NCBI GenBank assembly: GCA_947652605.1
Contig: OX393581.1
Location: forward strand, 43,547,924 to 43,611,923
Source of the DNA: Elmis aenea
Lineage: Eukaryota > Arthropoda > Insecta > Coleoptera > Elmidae
DNA length: 64,000 bases
Direction of reading: 5' to 3'
Below, one piece after another: positions 1 through 12,420 of this stretch; position 1 is the first letter of the stretch; every line of letters starts with the position of its first letter. The notes beneath the pieces were generated by a model. It searched no databases and was not told the DNA's origin. It was given only the letters and a program-made list of their open reading frames with translations. The position numbers and the translations under genes were made by a program.

Positions 1-354
1 AATTTGCTCCAAACTAGCTGCTAGAACAAACCTAGAGCAAACAGTACATCACTTATTTTCCGTTTTCATTTACCGACAAATGGGTATTAATTAAATAAAA
101 CTATTAGACGGGTAGTGCTCGCAAATGTGCGACCACACACGATTACGATTTTTCATGCAATTATGCGGGTAGCGTTCGAAGATAACCGAACACGCCTGAC
201 TACGTCGCCGACAACAGTCACACTGTTGTAAGAGTAGTTCGGAGTTAAGAAGAAGAAGTAAGTAGTTACGAGAATACAATATTTAAATACCAATACTCAT
301 GCAAACGCAAAAAATGTTGATCTGATTTTCGATACAAAATAGTTTCGCACTTAC

Positions 355-2483
355 CACACATGCGTCTTTTCCGCCTTCAGGATATCCTGCACATAACATC
401 TGTTCAGTAACCATAGATCCATAGGCTGCTGTGCAGTTGTCAAGTGCTACCACGGGCACATCTACATATTTGAGTCTTTCAGTGATTGACCCAGCTTCAA
501 TAGTTTCTCCCCAACCAGTGACATTGCCCACTGATCCAGCTGGCCATTCCAAACCAAGCTCTGGTAGATTTACGGCAGCAGCTACAGTGTTGTTAAAATC
601 TATAGGTGTAACAAGTCTAAGTATAGATATATCCCAGTCGAGAGTGTTGATGTCAAAATCGGGACTTTCGATGATTTCTGCAACTTCGGAAACGTCTCCG
701 CCAAAATCACGAATTTCAGTTCCTACTCTCACTTTCAGTTCAGTGAAATCGGCTCTGTAATTTAAATATACTGATCATTCTCATTTCATCGAATTCCACA
801 TTTTTTACTTGTATTGCAGTTGTTTACAATATTTTTGGTCATGAATGTCAGAAAAATCCTACACTTTTATTATTTTTCTTAATAAAATGTTTCAACTTTA
901 AAGCAAATCCGTGTATGCTTTTGTATTTTATAACTGTTTATTGTGGTATGTGAACATGGCTAAATTTGAACTCTTTGAAAAGTTTAATATGTTAAAATAT
1001 TACTTAGTAAGTGATAAAAACCTAGCGGCTGCTGCAGAATGTACGTTTAGTTGTTTAATAATTGCAAACATCACTTGTTTACGAAATCATGGCAAACTTT
1101 GATGATCGAATGTTTACAAAATTTGCCCTTAGTCAGTTATTTTTTGCAACAAATATATAAAACTATTTATTTTTGAAAAGCTAAAAAAATTACTCTTTCA
1201 CATGCCATGGCCAACTAATGTTTCCATTTAGAAATATATAAGTTTACAGCTTTTTGCTATCTATTAACCGAAATACCCCGTAAAACATTCGAATTTGGTC
1301 CACCCTGTGCAGGGTGTTAGTTTTGTAACATTTTTAAATAAACTTTAAGAATTTTTACCTGATGTGCAACATGTCACAATATATGGAATTTTGGTAGTTA
1401 AGATTGTATGTACGGAATTTCGTCGCTATAGTAGACCGTCGTAACAAAGGAGTTAAATTTACTGATTCTTAAAAAAATTTATGTGGGAACATGGGCGTCC
1501 GTAGGGAGAAAGCAAACGGGGCACTTGCCCCCCCTGGGATCGAGTAAAAATGAAATATGTGGAAAACTTGTAAAAACAAATCATAAAAATTAAAAAAATA
1601 CATTTAAAATTATATATGCTATTATTTGTCTCTATGCTTTGCCCCCCTGGACGCCCTTATGTGGAAAGTAACTCTAACTTAAAAAGCCTGAATATTCAGT
1701 CTTAATAAAGCCAAATACGACCAAAAATGATACTCCTACGTATTAAAAATTTAGAGTGAAATTGCAGGAATAGGTAAAATAAACCTTTGCTAATAGGTTT
1801 TTAGCTTACCCTGCGGTGCACTGAGCTGCTGTCACTACGAAATCTTCCGCGATAATGGTACCTCCACAAATGTATTCACCGCCATAACTTATTTCTGCGT
1901 GATAAGGAAAATTTTCTATGTCGGCAGCATCTCCCCCAATAATTTTACCATGGTGTCTGGGTACTTTCAATCGGTTTTCGCTTGAATGTGCTGCAAAAAT
2001 ACATGTTATTAATTTTTTACATAACGCAAATTTTCAGCATTGCTTAAGTACTTAGTATGAAATTAAAAACATTGTAGTGTATAAAAAGAACATTAAAATA
2101 TGAAATAGTAAAAAGCAAATTACCTTTAAATTATGTGTACACTATGTATTTATTGTTTTGAAATAGGTACCTATACGAATATTGCTGTATCTTTTATTTT
2201 ATAGAGTAATACGTTTCCTTTTAGTAAGGAATAGTCCTTTCATTAAATCTTTAAAATTTCTTTAATGTTCGTAAAGAAAACTATAATTTAGCAAACAAAA
2301 ATGCAACTTCGATACACATTTTTCAAGCATTATTTAATAATTTTCCATTACAAATTTCCAAATGAGTTAATATAAAAATGTTCTAAATTGATTTCCTAAC
2401 ATTTTTCAATTAATTTTATTCACAGTTTTTCACTCACCATATGCACAGTAAAAGAGAACTGCCACAAAAACGTAGCGTATCAT
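355..2483 (-). CDS. Trypsin-like serine protease homologue (S1 family), exons 1-3, 3' exon outside window
   Basis: Three minus-strand exons join in frame: 2483-2438 (signal peptide MIRYVFVAVLFYCAY), 1990-1810 and 754-355, 209 codons in all. Both complete introns are GT-AG, and a GTAAGT donor follows position 355. Residues after the signal peptide form a short propeptide ending in HHGK, then the IIGG activation site. The Asp102 motif (DWDISILRL) and the S1-pocket Asp189 motif (GGKDAC) are present, giving trypsin-type specificity. The His57 motif, normally TAAHC, reads TAAQC (codon CAG at about 1821-1823), so the catalytic histidine is missing. The GDSGGP exon is not in the window and should lie at negative coordinates. 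In the S1 family, loss of a triad residue defines non-catalytic serine protease homologues, which often act as cofactors or binding proteins. A secreted, extracellular product is inferred. Alternatives are a decaying gene or a base error. Intron 2 (1809-755) carries two repeat insertions. Confidence 0.85.
903..1320 (+). repeat. Interspersed repeat 'R1', copy 1 (inside intron 2)
   Basis: Shares long stretches with 6590-7250 and 57690-58890, for example TTTAATAATTGCAAACATCA followed by CTTGTTTACGAAAT, and CAACAAATATATAAAAC. The right end reads GGTCCACCCTGT, resembling the CACCCTGTA ends of the palindromic elements elsewhere in the window. No credible protein is encoded. It is probably a non-autonomous DNA element. 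Confidence 0.6.
1488..1660. mobile_element. hAT-like MITE in intron 2
   Basis: Imperfect terminal inverted repeats GGGCGTCCGTAGGG and CCCCTGGACGCCC enclose a 150-base AT-rich core. The flanks TATGTGGG and TATGTGGA resemble an 8-bp target-site duplication with one mismatch, as expected for hAT. Exact ends are uncertain. Confidence 0.5.
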
Positions 2484-2530
2484 GATTATATTTGTTTATG
2501 AGACTGTGAAACTGATAATACATTTTTGAC

Positions 2531-2538
2531 TTTTTATA
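2531..2538 (-). promoter_or_regulatory. TATA box of the serine protease homologue
   Basis: On the minus strand this reads TATAAAAA, 48-55 bases upstream of the ATG at 2483. That spacing predicts a start site near 2505 and a short 5' leader of about 20-25 bases, as is common for insect digestive and secreted serine proteases. Confidence 0.6.
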
Positions 2539-2765
2539 CTCTTGTGAAATTCACGTCAAGTGTTATATACTTAAGATACCGCCTAATATCGTCGAAACAA
2601 GTATCGATAAGTGTGTTATACCCACGTAACTCAGTTGTTACCACGTTAAAACCTTTTTAAAAACAATTACAAGGTGATTAAATTAGGTGTGCAAAAAAAA
2701 CATCTATTTAAAAGGCTGATAGTCTTTATCGCGAACGGTTTGTTTTGGAAGCTATAATTTCTATA

Positions 2766-3080
2766 CAGGGTGTTCTGTAATGTAATTTCACTCCTAAGAG
2801 CAGAAACATTGGTAAAATTTACAAAAATGTGCAGCATTTTAAGCTGAAATAAAATTTATTTTCAGGTTTCAGATAACTCGACTTCAAAAATAATTAAAAA
2901 AATAGTTTCTGTATTTGATCATATCCTTTGTTTTTTAAGATAATTTTCTCTTAAGGAACTTAAATCTGATTAACGAGATTAATGCGATACACAAATTAAT
3001 ATCAAAATTTTAATAACGCTCCTCTAAAATTCAGTTAGCGTTAATGTATGAAGACGAAGAAAAACAAATCACCCTGATTA
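2766..3080. repeat. Possible decayed element with CAGGGTG end
   Basis: Starts with TATACAGGGTGTTC and is followed about 300 bases later by AAATCACCCTGATT, a weak mirror of the start. It lies just upstream of the serine protease gene. Only the ends suggest an element; the interior shows no clear arms. Confidence 0.3.
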
Positions 3081-3129
3081 AATTTTTTTTTTTAAATATC
3101 TATTTATTACTCCTATTATTTATTTAGTC

Positions 3130-4010
3130 CCGCTACCTCCAGGTGTAGGACTGTTGAGTTGTATTATGCTGACTTTTTTCTACGTCTCCCTGCCTTGTGC
3201 TAGCTTTTTTTCTCTTCCCATTTACTTTTTCTATCCGTTGCCGCTATTTCAACTTCGTCTTGCCAGATTTTTCACGTTCTATCTTTTTTGTTTTTTTCCT
3301 GTGATCCTGCTTCATAAATTTTTCTGGTTAACCTTTCTTCTTCTATCCTATAAATGTGACCCAACCATCCCAGCTGTCTTTCTTGTATTTTTGTTTCAAC
3401 TGATTTTATTTTTCATTGTTCTCCCTGTGTTTCATTTCTGATTCTACGACTTTTGGTTTTCCCTTGGATTTTTCTTAAAAATCCCATATCTGCTGCCTTC
3501 ACACGGCTACTATATTTGTTTGTGTGTCCACGTTTCACTTCCGTATAAAAGTGCCGGAGTACTATCTTTTTTCCACTTCTACTTTTGTTGATTTTGGGAC
3601 TTCTCTATTTCCAAAAAAATGTTGTTCTTAAACTGTTAAATATTCTTCTCACATTTCCTATCCTTTCGCTTGTTTATTCCTCCATTTTCTCTATGATCAC
3701 TCCTAAATATTTCAAGTCTTCTACCTGTTCCAACCTAAGCCCATTTAAAGTAATGTTATGTCCTTTCTTCTATGTTGTAACGATCATAGTGTTAGCTTTA
3801 TCTGTATTTAATTTCATATTGAATTTTTTCAATTCCTGGTTCAGAGTTTATAGATTATGTTGCAGATTCTTTTCTAATTCCTCGACTTCCATGTTGTCTG
3901 CCAACATTAGCGTGGTAAGGTTTCTTTATCCATTTTCGAGCTACCTAGGAAAAACGGTATCAGTTTTTGTTTTACTTCTTTAATTACGCCATCTATAATA
4001 ACTGCGAATA
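3130..4010 (-). pseudogene. RTE-like LINE relic (reverse transcriptase C-terminal half)
   Basis: Conceptual minus-strand translation in shifting frames gives LADNMEVEELEKNL, then LRLEQVEDLKYLGVIIE, YGSETWTHKQ, RKIQGKTKSRRIRNE and QERQLGWLGHIYRIEEERL. These match in order the region after the catalytic FADD motif of the intact LINE at 18395-20503. The FADD box has decayed to LADN and there are several stops and frameshifts. The open frames on the plus strand here are shadows of this relic. It is a dead 5'-truncated copy. Confidence 0.75.
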
Positions 4011-5643
4011 ATAATGAACAGCATGCATAGCTTTCATACCAGATTGAAAATGCAAATGCAAAAGTTGACTATCATCTAAAAAACATTTGACAAGAATTAA
4101 AGAATAACATAAAAACATCCACTTTTATAAAATTATTATACGGAACTATAAAGGTATTAAAAACATTTATTTATTATCGGAACGGTTATGGTTATCTGAA
4201 GCTTGAAAACAAATTTAAAATCAATTGAAATTTGACACATTTTTACCTATTAATTCGACTATGTAGCCCTTGTTATTACCTAGTCAACTGTGTAAAAGTA
4301 TTGTAGAGTACATTGTACAAAAAAAACGTTACTTTTAACTTTTTGTTCTATGAAGCGACTAGCCAGAATTGGCTATCGTTTGGTAAATTTTTATTTGATA
4401 TTTTTTAAACGTAATGTTGACATTTAAAGTTTAAGGTGGGCTTTGTTATACATACGTATAAATATTATGACTTTCTTTGATTTCTTTGATATTGTTCGAC
4501 TGGAGCTTTGTTTCGATATTTCTTGCCGTCGCCAATAACCTGCCACTTCAAGGTTTTGAATAATGTCAAAGTGAAACGTATTTGACCATTTTTGATGGAT
4601 GATGGCTCACAGGTATCCTTTATTCAAACTATCAACTATGTAAAATTTAGTTTTCTGACGATGGGAGATGTAAACAAGCGCCGCTAGTGAAATACTGCTG
4701 CATCATCTGTCATATATCGAACGGGCCAGCTGATGTGATTACCGGCGGACGATGGATGCTCCCGGTACTATAGCACAAGTGGCTTATTATATTCCGTCCG
4801 CATCTCTTATGAATTCTGCTATCCATCATTTCTGGAAGTCTTCTCGTTGGCAAATCGTCAAATCGAGCGCTGAGGGTCACGTAATCTGATCTCCAACTTC
4901 CGGCCGAGAATCAGAGCGTCCGTTCGACCATTCTGATTGAATTCTCCATCACTCCTGTATTTCCAATATCATCCTTTTATTCTACGGGCCCCGCACCCCA
5001 CACCTTATTTGATTTGTAGCGAGTATACGTTAGTTTAAAACGATGTCTGGTTAATTAAGACGGGACATATTTAGTCCAGAACAATGCGATGTAAATCTTA
5101 ATGAAATACGCACGTTTATTATGCGTAAACTCCTATTTAAATTAGCTGGCATTCGCCGTATTTTATTAACTACGGTTTCTACGGCACGTCCTAGATTATT
5201 TAATAGTAAAGTGTAACTTATAATCGCTAACTTGGCCAGGTGATTGTCAACGACAGTTTATATTTTAATTACCTATGTTCCGATTCTTGGAAGTCTGTTC
5301 ACGAGTTTAGTTTGATAATCAATTATAATTAAAAATTAATTTTTGGCGTAAGCCAGCATTCCTGAACGTTTTTGTATTTGCGCCTCTCATTTTTATATTA
5401 AACTTAATTGCGTCCCCGTTTTTCATATCAATATTTATTGCGTTCCCTTCTAATCATATTGTCCTGCCAAAAATGTCTCTTAACTGTATAGTTGAAAATT
5501 GACTATAATAACTTCATTATATATTAAAATAGTACCAAATGTTATGAAGGTTTTTTATACAGAATATTATGCTTACTTTAAAAACAAATATTTTTTTCGC
5601 GATCTTGACTCGAGAAATGATTCAACTTAAATTTTATGAAAGT
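4011..5643. other. No recognisable feature
   Basis: AT-rich sequence with a somewhat GC-richer patch at about 4660-5000. I see no long ORF, tandem repeat or inverted repeat. Confidence 0.4.
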
Positions 5644-5657
5644 GAAACCCTAGTTGG

Positions 5658-6531
5658 TACATCCTATGGTACAGCCAAGCGGTGTCTTAATGACATATTA
5701 ATACAAGGGCATAATGCTCATTGGAAACAAAGTTGCAGGACAAGCCCATTCCAAAGCTATCCTGTCAATGGCCTCTAAAGAAAAGACAGAAGAAATGGTC
5801 AGGATGAGCAGAGCAGACATCAGAGCAGCCACAGGACTCGTCACAGGACACTGTGGGCTAAACAAACACTTCTACATAATAGGGCTCTCAGAGACCGATA
5901 TATGTAGAGGATGTGGTGAAGAAGAAGAAACTCCTCTTCAAGTAATATGCCAGTGTGAAGGATTCACACCCTATCGGCATAGACTTCTAGGGATGGAAAA
6001 ATCCAACCAAGAAGAGTTAAGAAAAACATCCTTAAAGAAAATCGTGAAGTTTTTCAAAAACACCATAGGGTACAATAGACCAATAGGTCGCTGTACAGGA
6101 ACCCGAAAGGCAGTGGCGTACGCAGGGGAGGGGATTAGGGTGCTTAATCCCCCCCAAAAAATTGAAAACGACTGAAATTATAATTACTGCATTTCTAAAC
6201 ATATAAAATACATTTAAAATATATTATATGTTTGTATATTTTACTGATAAATGCTATTTTTGGGTACGTTAACCTTGAAAATTAAAAAAGAATGCCTATA
6301 GCACTGCTAACCGGGAGGCTACTGCCCCCCTGGGTCCCCGCACCTTTTCCCTACAACTAACTTTTTGTGTCTTGGCCCTTGGGTCATAATCTAATTTTAC
6401 CATTACCATGCCCCGTTTAAAATAAGTCAGTATTATTTTTGGAAATTAAAACAATATTCCCCCCCGAAATATTTTTCTGCGTACGCCACTACCGAAAGGG
6501 GACCACCTCCGCGGAAATAATAATAATAATA
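5658..6531 (+). pseudogene. 5'-truncated I/Jockey-type LINE 3' end with 14-bp target-site duplication
   Basis: The reading frame from about 5714 encodes the C-terminal tail seen after the RNase H region of many insect LINEs: ADIRAATGLVTGHCGLNKHF, then a Cys/His cluster ICRGCGEEEETPLQVICQCE. The frame runs to GRCTGTRK, is interrupted by the MITE at 6111-6491, and resumes as GDHLRGNNNN, ending in an (AAT)n tail. The 14-base sequence GAAACCCTAGTTGG stands immediately left (5644-5657) and right (6532-6545), a perfect target-site duplication. A TAA-type tail is typical of the I clade. The copy is only the last 0.5 kb of such an element, so it was dead on arrival. Confidence 0.8.
6111..6491. mobile_element. 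hAT-type MITE inserted in the LINE relic
   Basis: Ends CAGTGGCGTACGCAG and CTGCGTACGCCACTA are inverted repeats. The 8-bp CCGAAAGG is present on both sides (6103-6110 and 6492-6499), matching the hAT target-site length. Removing the element restores the LINE frame GTRKGDHLRG. The interior is AT-rich with no transposase. Confidence 0.8.
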
Positions 6532-6589
6532 GAAACCCTAGTTGGCCATGACTTTATACAAAGATGATTTTTTTAATTTTTTAAAAATA

Positions 6590-7250
6590 TACAGTATTAT
6601 TATTTTTGCAGAAAAGAACTGTGATATGGTTCGTTTTGTAAAAATTTCATAGTTTACCATGATTTTGTAAACAAGTAATGTTTGCAATTATTAAGCAACT
6701 ATCATATCCAAGTAAAATTTTCACCTTTTAAGCAAATCTGTGTATTTTTTTTTGTATTTTATAAGTGTTTATTGTGGTATCGTGAACATCGCTGAATTTG
6801 AACACTTTGAAAACATTACTATGCTAGAAGTTTACATTGTAAGTGACAAAATCGTGGCGGCTGCTGTAGAATTTGCTTGGAAATGGCGTTGTTGTTTAAT
6901 AATTGCAAACATCACTTGTTTACGAAATGCGAAATCATGGCAAACTTTAATGGTAAAATTATCACAACATTAGCCAAACTCAGTTATTTTTTGCACCAAA
7001 TATATAAAATATATTTTTGAAAAGCTTAAAAAATGCATTTACAATAAGTTATAGCCAACTAGGGTTTTCATTTAAAAAAATATATGTTTACTTCATCTCT
7101 CAAAAAACAAGATCGTTAAAAATATTTTATTTTGTTTTTAAACTATGCATAAAAAACTGTATAAACAACTTTGGTACCATTTTGTTCTATTTAAGTAAAT
7201 AAAGAAGATGTAGCAAATTTTAAAACATGTAATCGATATGAAAAATCTAA
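6590..7250 (+). repeat. Interspersed repeat 'R1', copy 2
   Basis: Homologous to 903-1320 and 57690-58890. It shares GTTTATTGTGGTAT, GGCGGCTGCTGTAGAAT, the TTTAATAATTGCAAACATCA block and CAAATATATAAAA. The first 120 bases (about 6600-6715) are an inverted copy of the central block, so part of the repeat is palindromic. There is no supported coding potential. Confidence 0.55.
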
Positions 7251-8214
7251 TTACATAGGTAGTCGTTCGTTTCTCAGTTATAATATAATAAAGGAAACAT
7301 TATTTTGCTGAAAAATTATTGACAAAAGTTTGTTGCTTTGGTAACATCCCGAGACAAATGACATGAACAAGGCGAGGGATTTTGTCATTCCTTTTTATTT
7401 ATTTTTCATACGTATAAATATATTTTGATGTTTTTTATAATTTATTTAACTAAAAACGTGAAAACTAAACATGCGTGTGAGATTTTTTTATAATAAAACA
7501 TTGTCACTAAGTGTGTGCATGAAATTAAACAGATTATATCGGTCTTTTGTAAGACAGTTTTATCAATTAGGACAAGATCGCTATCTTTAAAACAAATAAA
7601 ATATAATTCATTGTAGACGAGTTTCTGTAGTACTCATTTTAGCGATAACAATAAAGCATTAAGTACCAAAGACGTTAAAAATTAGAAATTCATTGATAAC
7701 AAGCTTTATACAATTTTTTGTTAAAGTAGAGCAGCACAGCTTGTTTTTTTTTGTTACTATAAAGTGTTTAGAATTACCACAAAATACTTTGCGACAATAA
7801 TTTTAAAAATATTCCAATTTTAATAAAGTTTAAACTTAAGAAGCAAAATATTGCAAGCTTTAATTTGTAAATCTCGAATTTCAAATATTTTGCCTTATAC
7901 TAGAAACGTAGAAACGCACAAAGGATGTACCGATAAATATTACTATCTCGATTAACTCATTTATTTAAAAAAAAGTCTCCTATGTATTTGGATGCATCAC
8001 AAGGACATAAAAAATAATTCCGATTTTTAATGTACATAAAAAATTGCATTATTTAATTTTATTTAATGGCACAAGTGTGGTTTAATATTAAAATGAACAT
8101 TTTTTTATCTTTCAAGCCATAGGTAAGAATGCTATATTTATTTTGTATTAACTTTTTTGAGAAAAATATTTGTCCATTACGACTTTTTAATTTAAGAAAA
8201 GTTTTAATACGTTG
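7251..8214. other. No recognisable feature
   Basis: AT-rich non-coding sequence without clear repeats. Confidence 0.4.
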
Positions 8215-8495
8215 AAAACCACAGTTCCTATCTTATAAAACTTAATATCTTAAAAAGTACTTGTGTTCACTAAAAGTACTTAAGTACTTTACACTGTACT
8301 GCAGTATTTTACAAAATACCTAAGTAATTTTTGTGGTACTGAAGTAGGTAATAATACAAGCAATAAGTACCAGTTTTTCACTTAAGTAGGTACTTCAAGT
8401 CCTAAGTAATTTATTTTAAAATGTACTGCAGTAACGAAAAAGGACTGAAAAAGTACTGAAGTAAAAAAATACTTAAGTAATGCCCAGCTCTACTT
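8215..8495. repeat. AAGTACTT-rich element, probable hAT MITE
   Basis: Dense degenerate iterations of AAGTACTTAAGTA, ACTGCAGTA and CTTAAGTAGGTACTT on both strands, ending in AATGCCCAGCTCT. Its complement AGAGCTGGGCATT resembles hAT-type ends. The low-complexity palindromic make-up suggests a small non-autonomous element. The left end is not resolved. Confidence 0.4.
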
Positions 8496-11400
8496 CGAAC
8501 TATCTCTAATTTGTTTTTACTTACTTAACATTATTTCGAAAATAGTATTAACACAATAGTTAGAATGGTTAGGTAGCTGGAAAAATGAAAGCATTCTGTA
8601 TTTGATTTTGACTTTGAACTGTAGCAGTTCCAATTGAAATTAAGCTTCCACTAAGCATGAAAATTTGGAATTTATTTTTGTGCCATTTTGCTAAGCTTTG
8701 TCAGGAAAATAAGACACCAAGCATACACAAAAGATTGAGATTAATGTATTCTGCTAATTAAAAGTATTTACAGAAAAACGGGCGACAAATTCTAGAATTT
8801 AAAAAATCGAAAGTGATACTACAACGTTTTAAAGTTAAGTCGTCAATTAAATAAAGAACCAAAATCAAACAAACAAGGTTAAATATTATTGTAAACAATG
8901 TATGAAAGCATCATTGTAATTGGTAATAAAATATTTTGATCAAATATTCAAAAGTGTTATCGCTTATATATTCTACTTTTTAAGATAAATATACAGTAAA
9001 GTTTTAACAGCCAATTTCAACAGAGAATGAACGACAGAATTCCAACGTGAAGGGGATTAAGGCATCACCCTAGAGGATTAGTGAATGCTGCTATGTTCGC
9101 AGATAATTTACGTTAAACAAAGGAACAAAACATAGTGTGACCTTCTCTTGTCTTCCATAAATAAGTAGGTAAACATTTGAAGTTTGCAGGGCTGCCTTAA
9201 TAAAGGGTTACAAACGCCACATCTACAGCCGTGTAATGAAATTCCACGTTATCATTTTCCCATTTTTGCTAATGTATGTATCTTCGTACGAAACGGGAAA
9301 TAAGTTGTATTAAAAAACAATTAATCTGGCAGAGAGCGCTGTAATCGAGTACAGGGTAGATTTGCAGATAGTTCATTAAAAAACATAAATGTATTCGGCG
9401 AAATAAATATTTAGTGGAATTGTAGACAGAGATTAATTGTGGTGGATAATTTAATTAACCATTATTCTTTTTCTCTTACATTTTCTTCACCTCGTCTTAC
9501 CCCTAAGTTGACGTTGATTTATAGACTAGTCCAGGCGTTGATTTTGTAGTGACAGTTTTACTGACAAAATTTCAACGCAAAATTTTATCACCAAGATGGA
9601 TAATAAATATATTGTAGCACTAAAGTACTCTCTTGAAGCGTAAAACATTTATAATACGCTGTCATTTCATGTCAGCATTTGCAATTATGTCGTATAGTTA
9701 AGGTCTATACGTTGTTCAAATTATATTTGTTGTAACGTGTTTGTTTAACGTCATGTGTAAAATATCTTCACAGCAAAAATGTTACTCAAGCGCATTATGT
9801 TAATTTTCATTTTCGAAATATTCATTCATTGTCATCTTACGACAAATTCGATTAGGAACATATTTCAATTCATAAAAACAGCATGCTCAAATACTTAAAA
9901 AAAAATTACTGTACTATTTTTGTGGCAAGAAAAAAGCTCAAAATAAGTGGTTTTTAATAACATTTCCTTCAACCTGACAGTTTCTATTTTATTAAGTGCA
10001 TTATAGAGCGCTTGGAAATTTTATGTAATTTAAAGCATGTTTTTATAGCGTCATTACCATAAAACACGTTATTTTACTGTATTACTATGCAATTTCTTCA
10101 ATCATTGGTTTATTTATAACTTTAGTTTCACATTATCAAGTGCTTATTAAATTTTGTTACTTACGTTGACTGCGTAAAACGTTTACATAATTATATTTAC
10201 GTTGCTTTTAACTTTAAAATTGTTAGTTTATTATTAGTAATAGTTTATAATTCATTGTATCGTAGCTGTGTGATGTGTGTCGGATATTATTTTAACGTAA
10301 TTTAATAAAGAATAATATCAGTGTCTATGCTTGCTTATTAGTTTCTAAACTAATTTTTTGGGTTTAAAGACATTTTCTTGTTAAAAATAGCTTTAATATT
10401 TTTCTACCTGCATGTATCAAGAATTTGATTTACTCGCAAAATTGTTGGCGTGCGCTTTACAATTTTATTACTTCCTTACTTATCGATGCATTATAAATTT
10501 TGCCTCGATAATTAAATTGTAAAATTACTTATAATTTTACTACAGCTTTTGATTTATGTTTAAACCTTGAATTTTTATAACTTAATTGTGTTCTTTGTAC
10601 GGAATAAAGCTAAATTTTCTATGAGACTAAGAAAATGTGAGGTGTTGTATTTAAAAAATAATGAGTTTCTATATGTTTAAGGTTTCATTATTTTGACCGT
10701 GTAAAAACCGCCCTGTATAATATTTTAAAAATGTAGAAAAGTGTCAATTAATTTATTGTCAATCTAAATTTCATTCGTAGACTTATCGCCATCTAGCGGA
10801 AATTTATGTCGAAAAGTTCTTAATATTTCAACAGGCTTCTGAACTCCGAACCTACGTTTACTATTACATAAAAGTAAAATGACAATGACAATGTCAATTT
10901 TCATTATTAATACGCTTGCTCTTGCGAAGCGAATAACACTAACTTCTCTCTACTCTCTATGGAATGTTGCCTATTGTACATTTTTGATCCGCGACATTAA
11001 TGGCACTAAAAATTTGTGAGATGTTTTATTTGAGTACAAATTTATTTTCAAAAGATAGTCATGGATCGCAAGAATTCGTTAGGAAACATTTAAATAAGAT
11101 GCAAGGCACTTCAGATTTGTCGACACAATAGATACTGAAGCCGCATCATCAAAGAAGTAACATATAAAGCAAAATGCGGTTGGTTCAATTGCATTAGCAA
11201 TAGATCTGCACTTGTGTACCGTCTTGCGGATATTTTTACGAATGCACTACTGTGTGCATCCAAGATATTTTACTTGAAGTATGCAGCCGAGATGGAACGC
11301 TTTCAATTTTTCAATAGCCGTGTTGCGGCAAAGCTCTGTCATCGCACGTATCACGAAATAAAAACGTACATATGTTGAGAACTTGAAAAAAAAACAACGG

Positions 11401-12090
11401 TAACATATCTCCACGCGATATAAAACAATACATGTGACCGCACGTCAAGTAAAAACCAAATAAAAAATATATGAAATATAGGAGTCACTTATCTTTTTCT
11501 GAAAGATAAAATCCTTGCATGTGGTTTTGAAATGCCTGCAATATGCTTTTATGAGGGGATATTATGATGATTTATTTTTCGCATTTTATTGAATAATAGG
11601 AATTTGCCGGAGTCTGTTATTCTTTGCATTGAGCCACTTTAGACAATCGTGCCCTAGATGGCCATAATTTACAAAGACTCTTCGATACTTTTCAACCTTT
11701 TACTTTAACTGCTTCGCTTCATTTTACTACTTGTTGGAAACGATTTTAAGAAAGAAACACATTATCATATTATATGGCTTATAAAGCTCTATAAAAATGT
11801 TAAATGTAAAATTTCCGTGAGGTACTTAGTGCTTTATTTTTAATAATTAAAACATATATGTCGAGATAATATTTGAGATATACATGGTGTATAAGAAATG
11901 TACGTATCTTGATATTATCTATGAGATATATCTCAAAAATAGATCTAAATATTTAATTTCTACTTTAACTGCTAGATCTCTTTCACAAAGTTTGAGTTGG
12001 TAATGTAATATAAGACTTTTTACAATTAAATTAATTTTTATTATTTATTTAGTCATGAGTATAAATGGTATATTTAAACTAAAAATATTT
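8496..12090. other. No recognisable gene
   Basis: About 3.6 kb of AT-rich DNA. No ORF of 60 codons or more begins here, and no element ends were found. Short phrases such as CGCCATCTAGCGG (10790s) are common in insect genomes and carry no call. Confidence 0.4.
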
Positions 12091-12097
12091 AAAAAAT

Positions 12098-12420
12098 TCA
12101 GAAAACCAAGCATAATTTTCTTACAAGTCTGTATTTGGCTGACAATTTCATGCCATAACTGTAACTCTTCAAGACTAATCTAAAAGTTTTCCAACAACAA
12201 CTAGAAGCAGGGTAATATCTTCCACTGTTTTTTATTATTGATATCCGACTAAACCACATGTCTACGTCCGACTCAGGCACTCAGGACTTCCATCGAAATT
12301 TGGTATAAAAGCCGCCACTTCTTTTGATTTAATTCTAGCGCTTTCACTAGCTATCATAGCTTTTACTGCATTGGCTATTATATCATCAACCGCCATGCTA
12401 ATGCTTTCGTGTTCATTCAT
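12098..12420 (-). pseudogene. Gag-like N-terminal fragment of an LTR retrotransposon
   Basis: From an ATG at 12420 the minus strand reads MNEHESISMAVDDIIANAVK, then AAFIPNFDGSPE, and after a frame change DVDMWFSRISIIKN. The pattern of a short helix, then F.P.FDG....VD.W..R....., resembles the start of insect Gypsy-like Gag proteins. The break coincides with a repeated CCTGAGTG (complement at 12270-12290), so an 8-bp duplication probably caused the frameshift. The fragment then decays. Family assignment is tentative. Confidence 0.4.

Noticed and set aside
91..279. 62-codon Cys-rich minus-strand ORF as the missing protease exon
   Set aside because: No GDSGGP motif and no in-frame AG acceptor continuing from the exon end at 355.
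3154..3983. Hydrophobic plus-strand ORFs that look like membrane proteins
   Set aside because: They are antisense to the LINE relic at 3130-4010; the Phe/Leu richness comes from complementing Lys/Glu codons.
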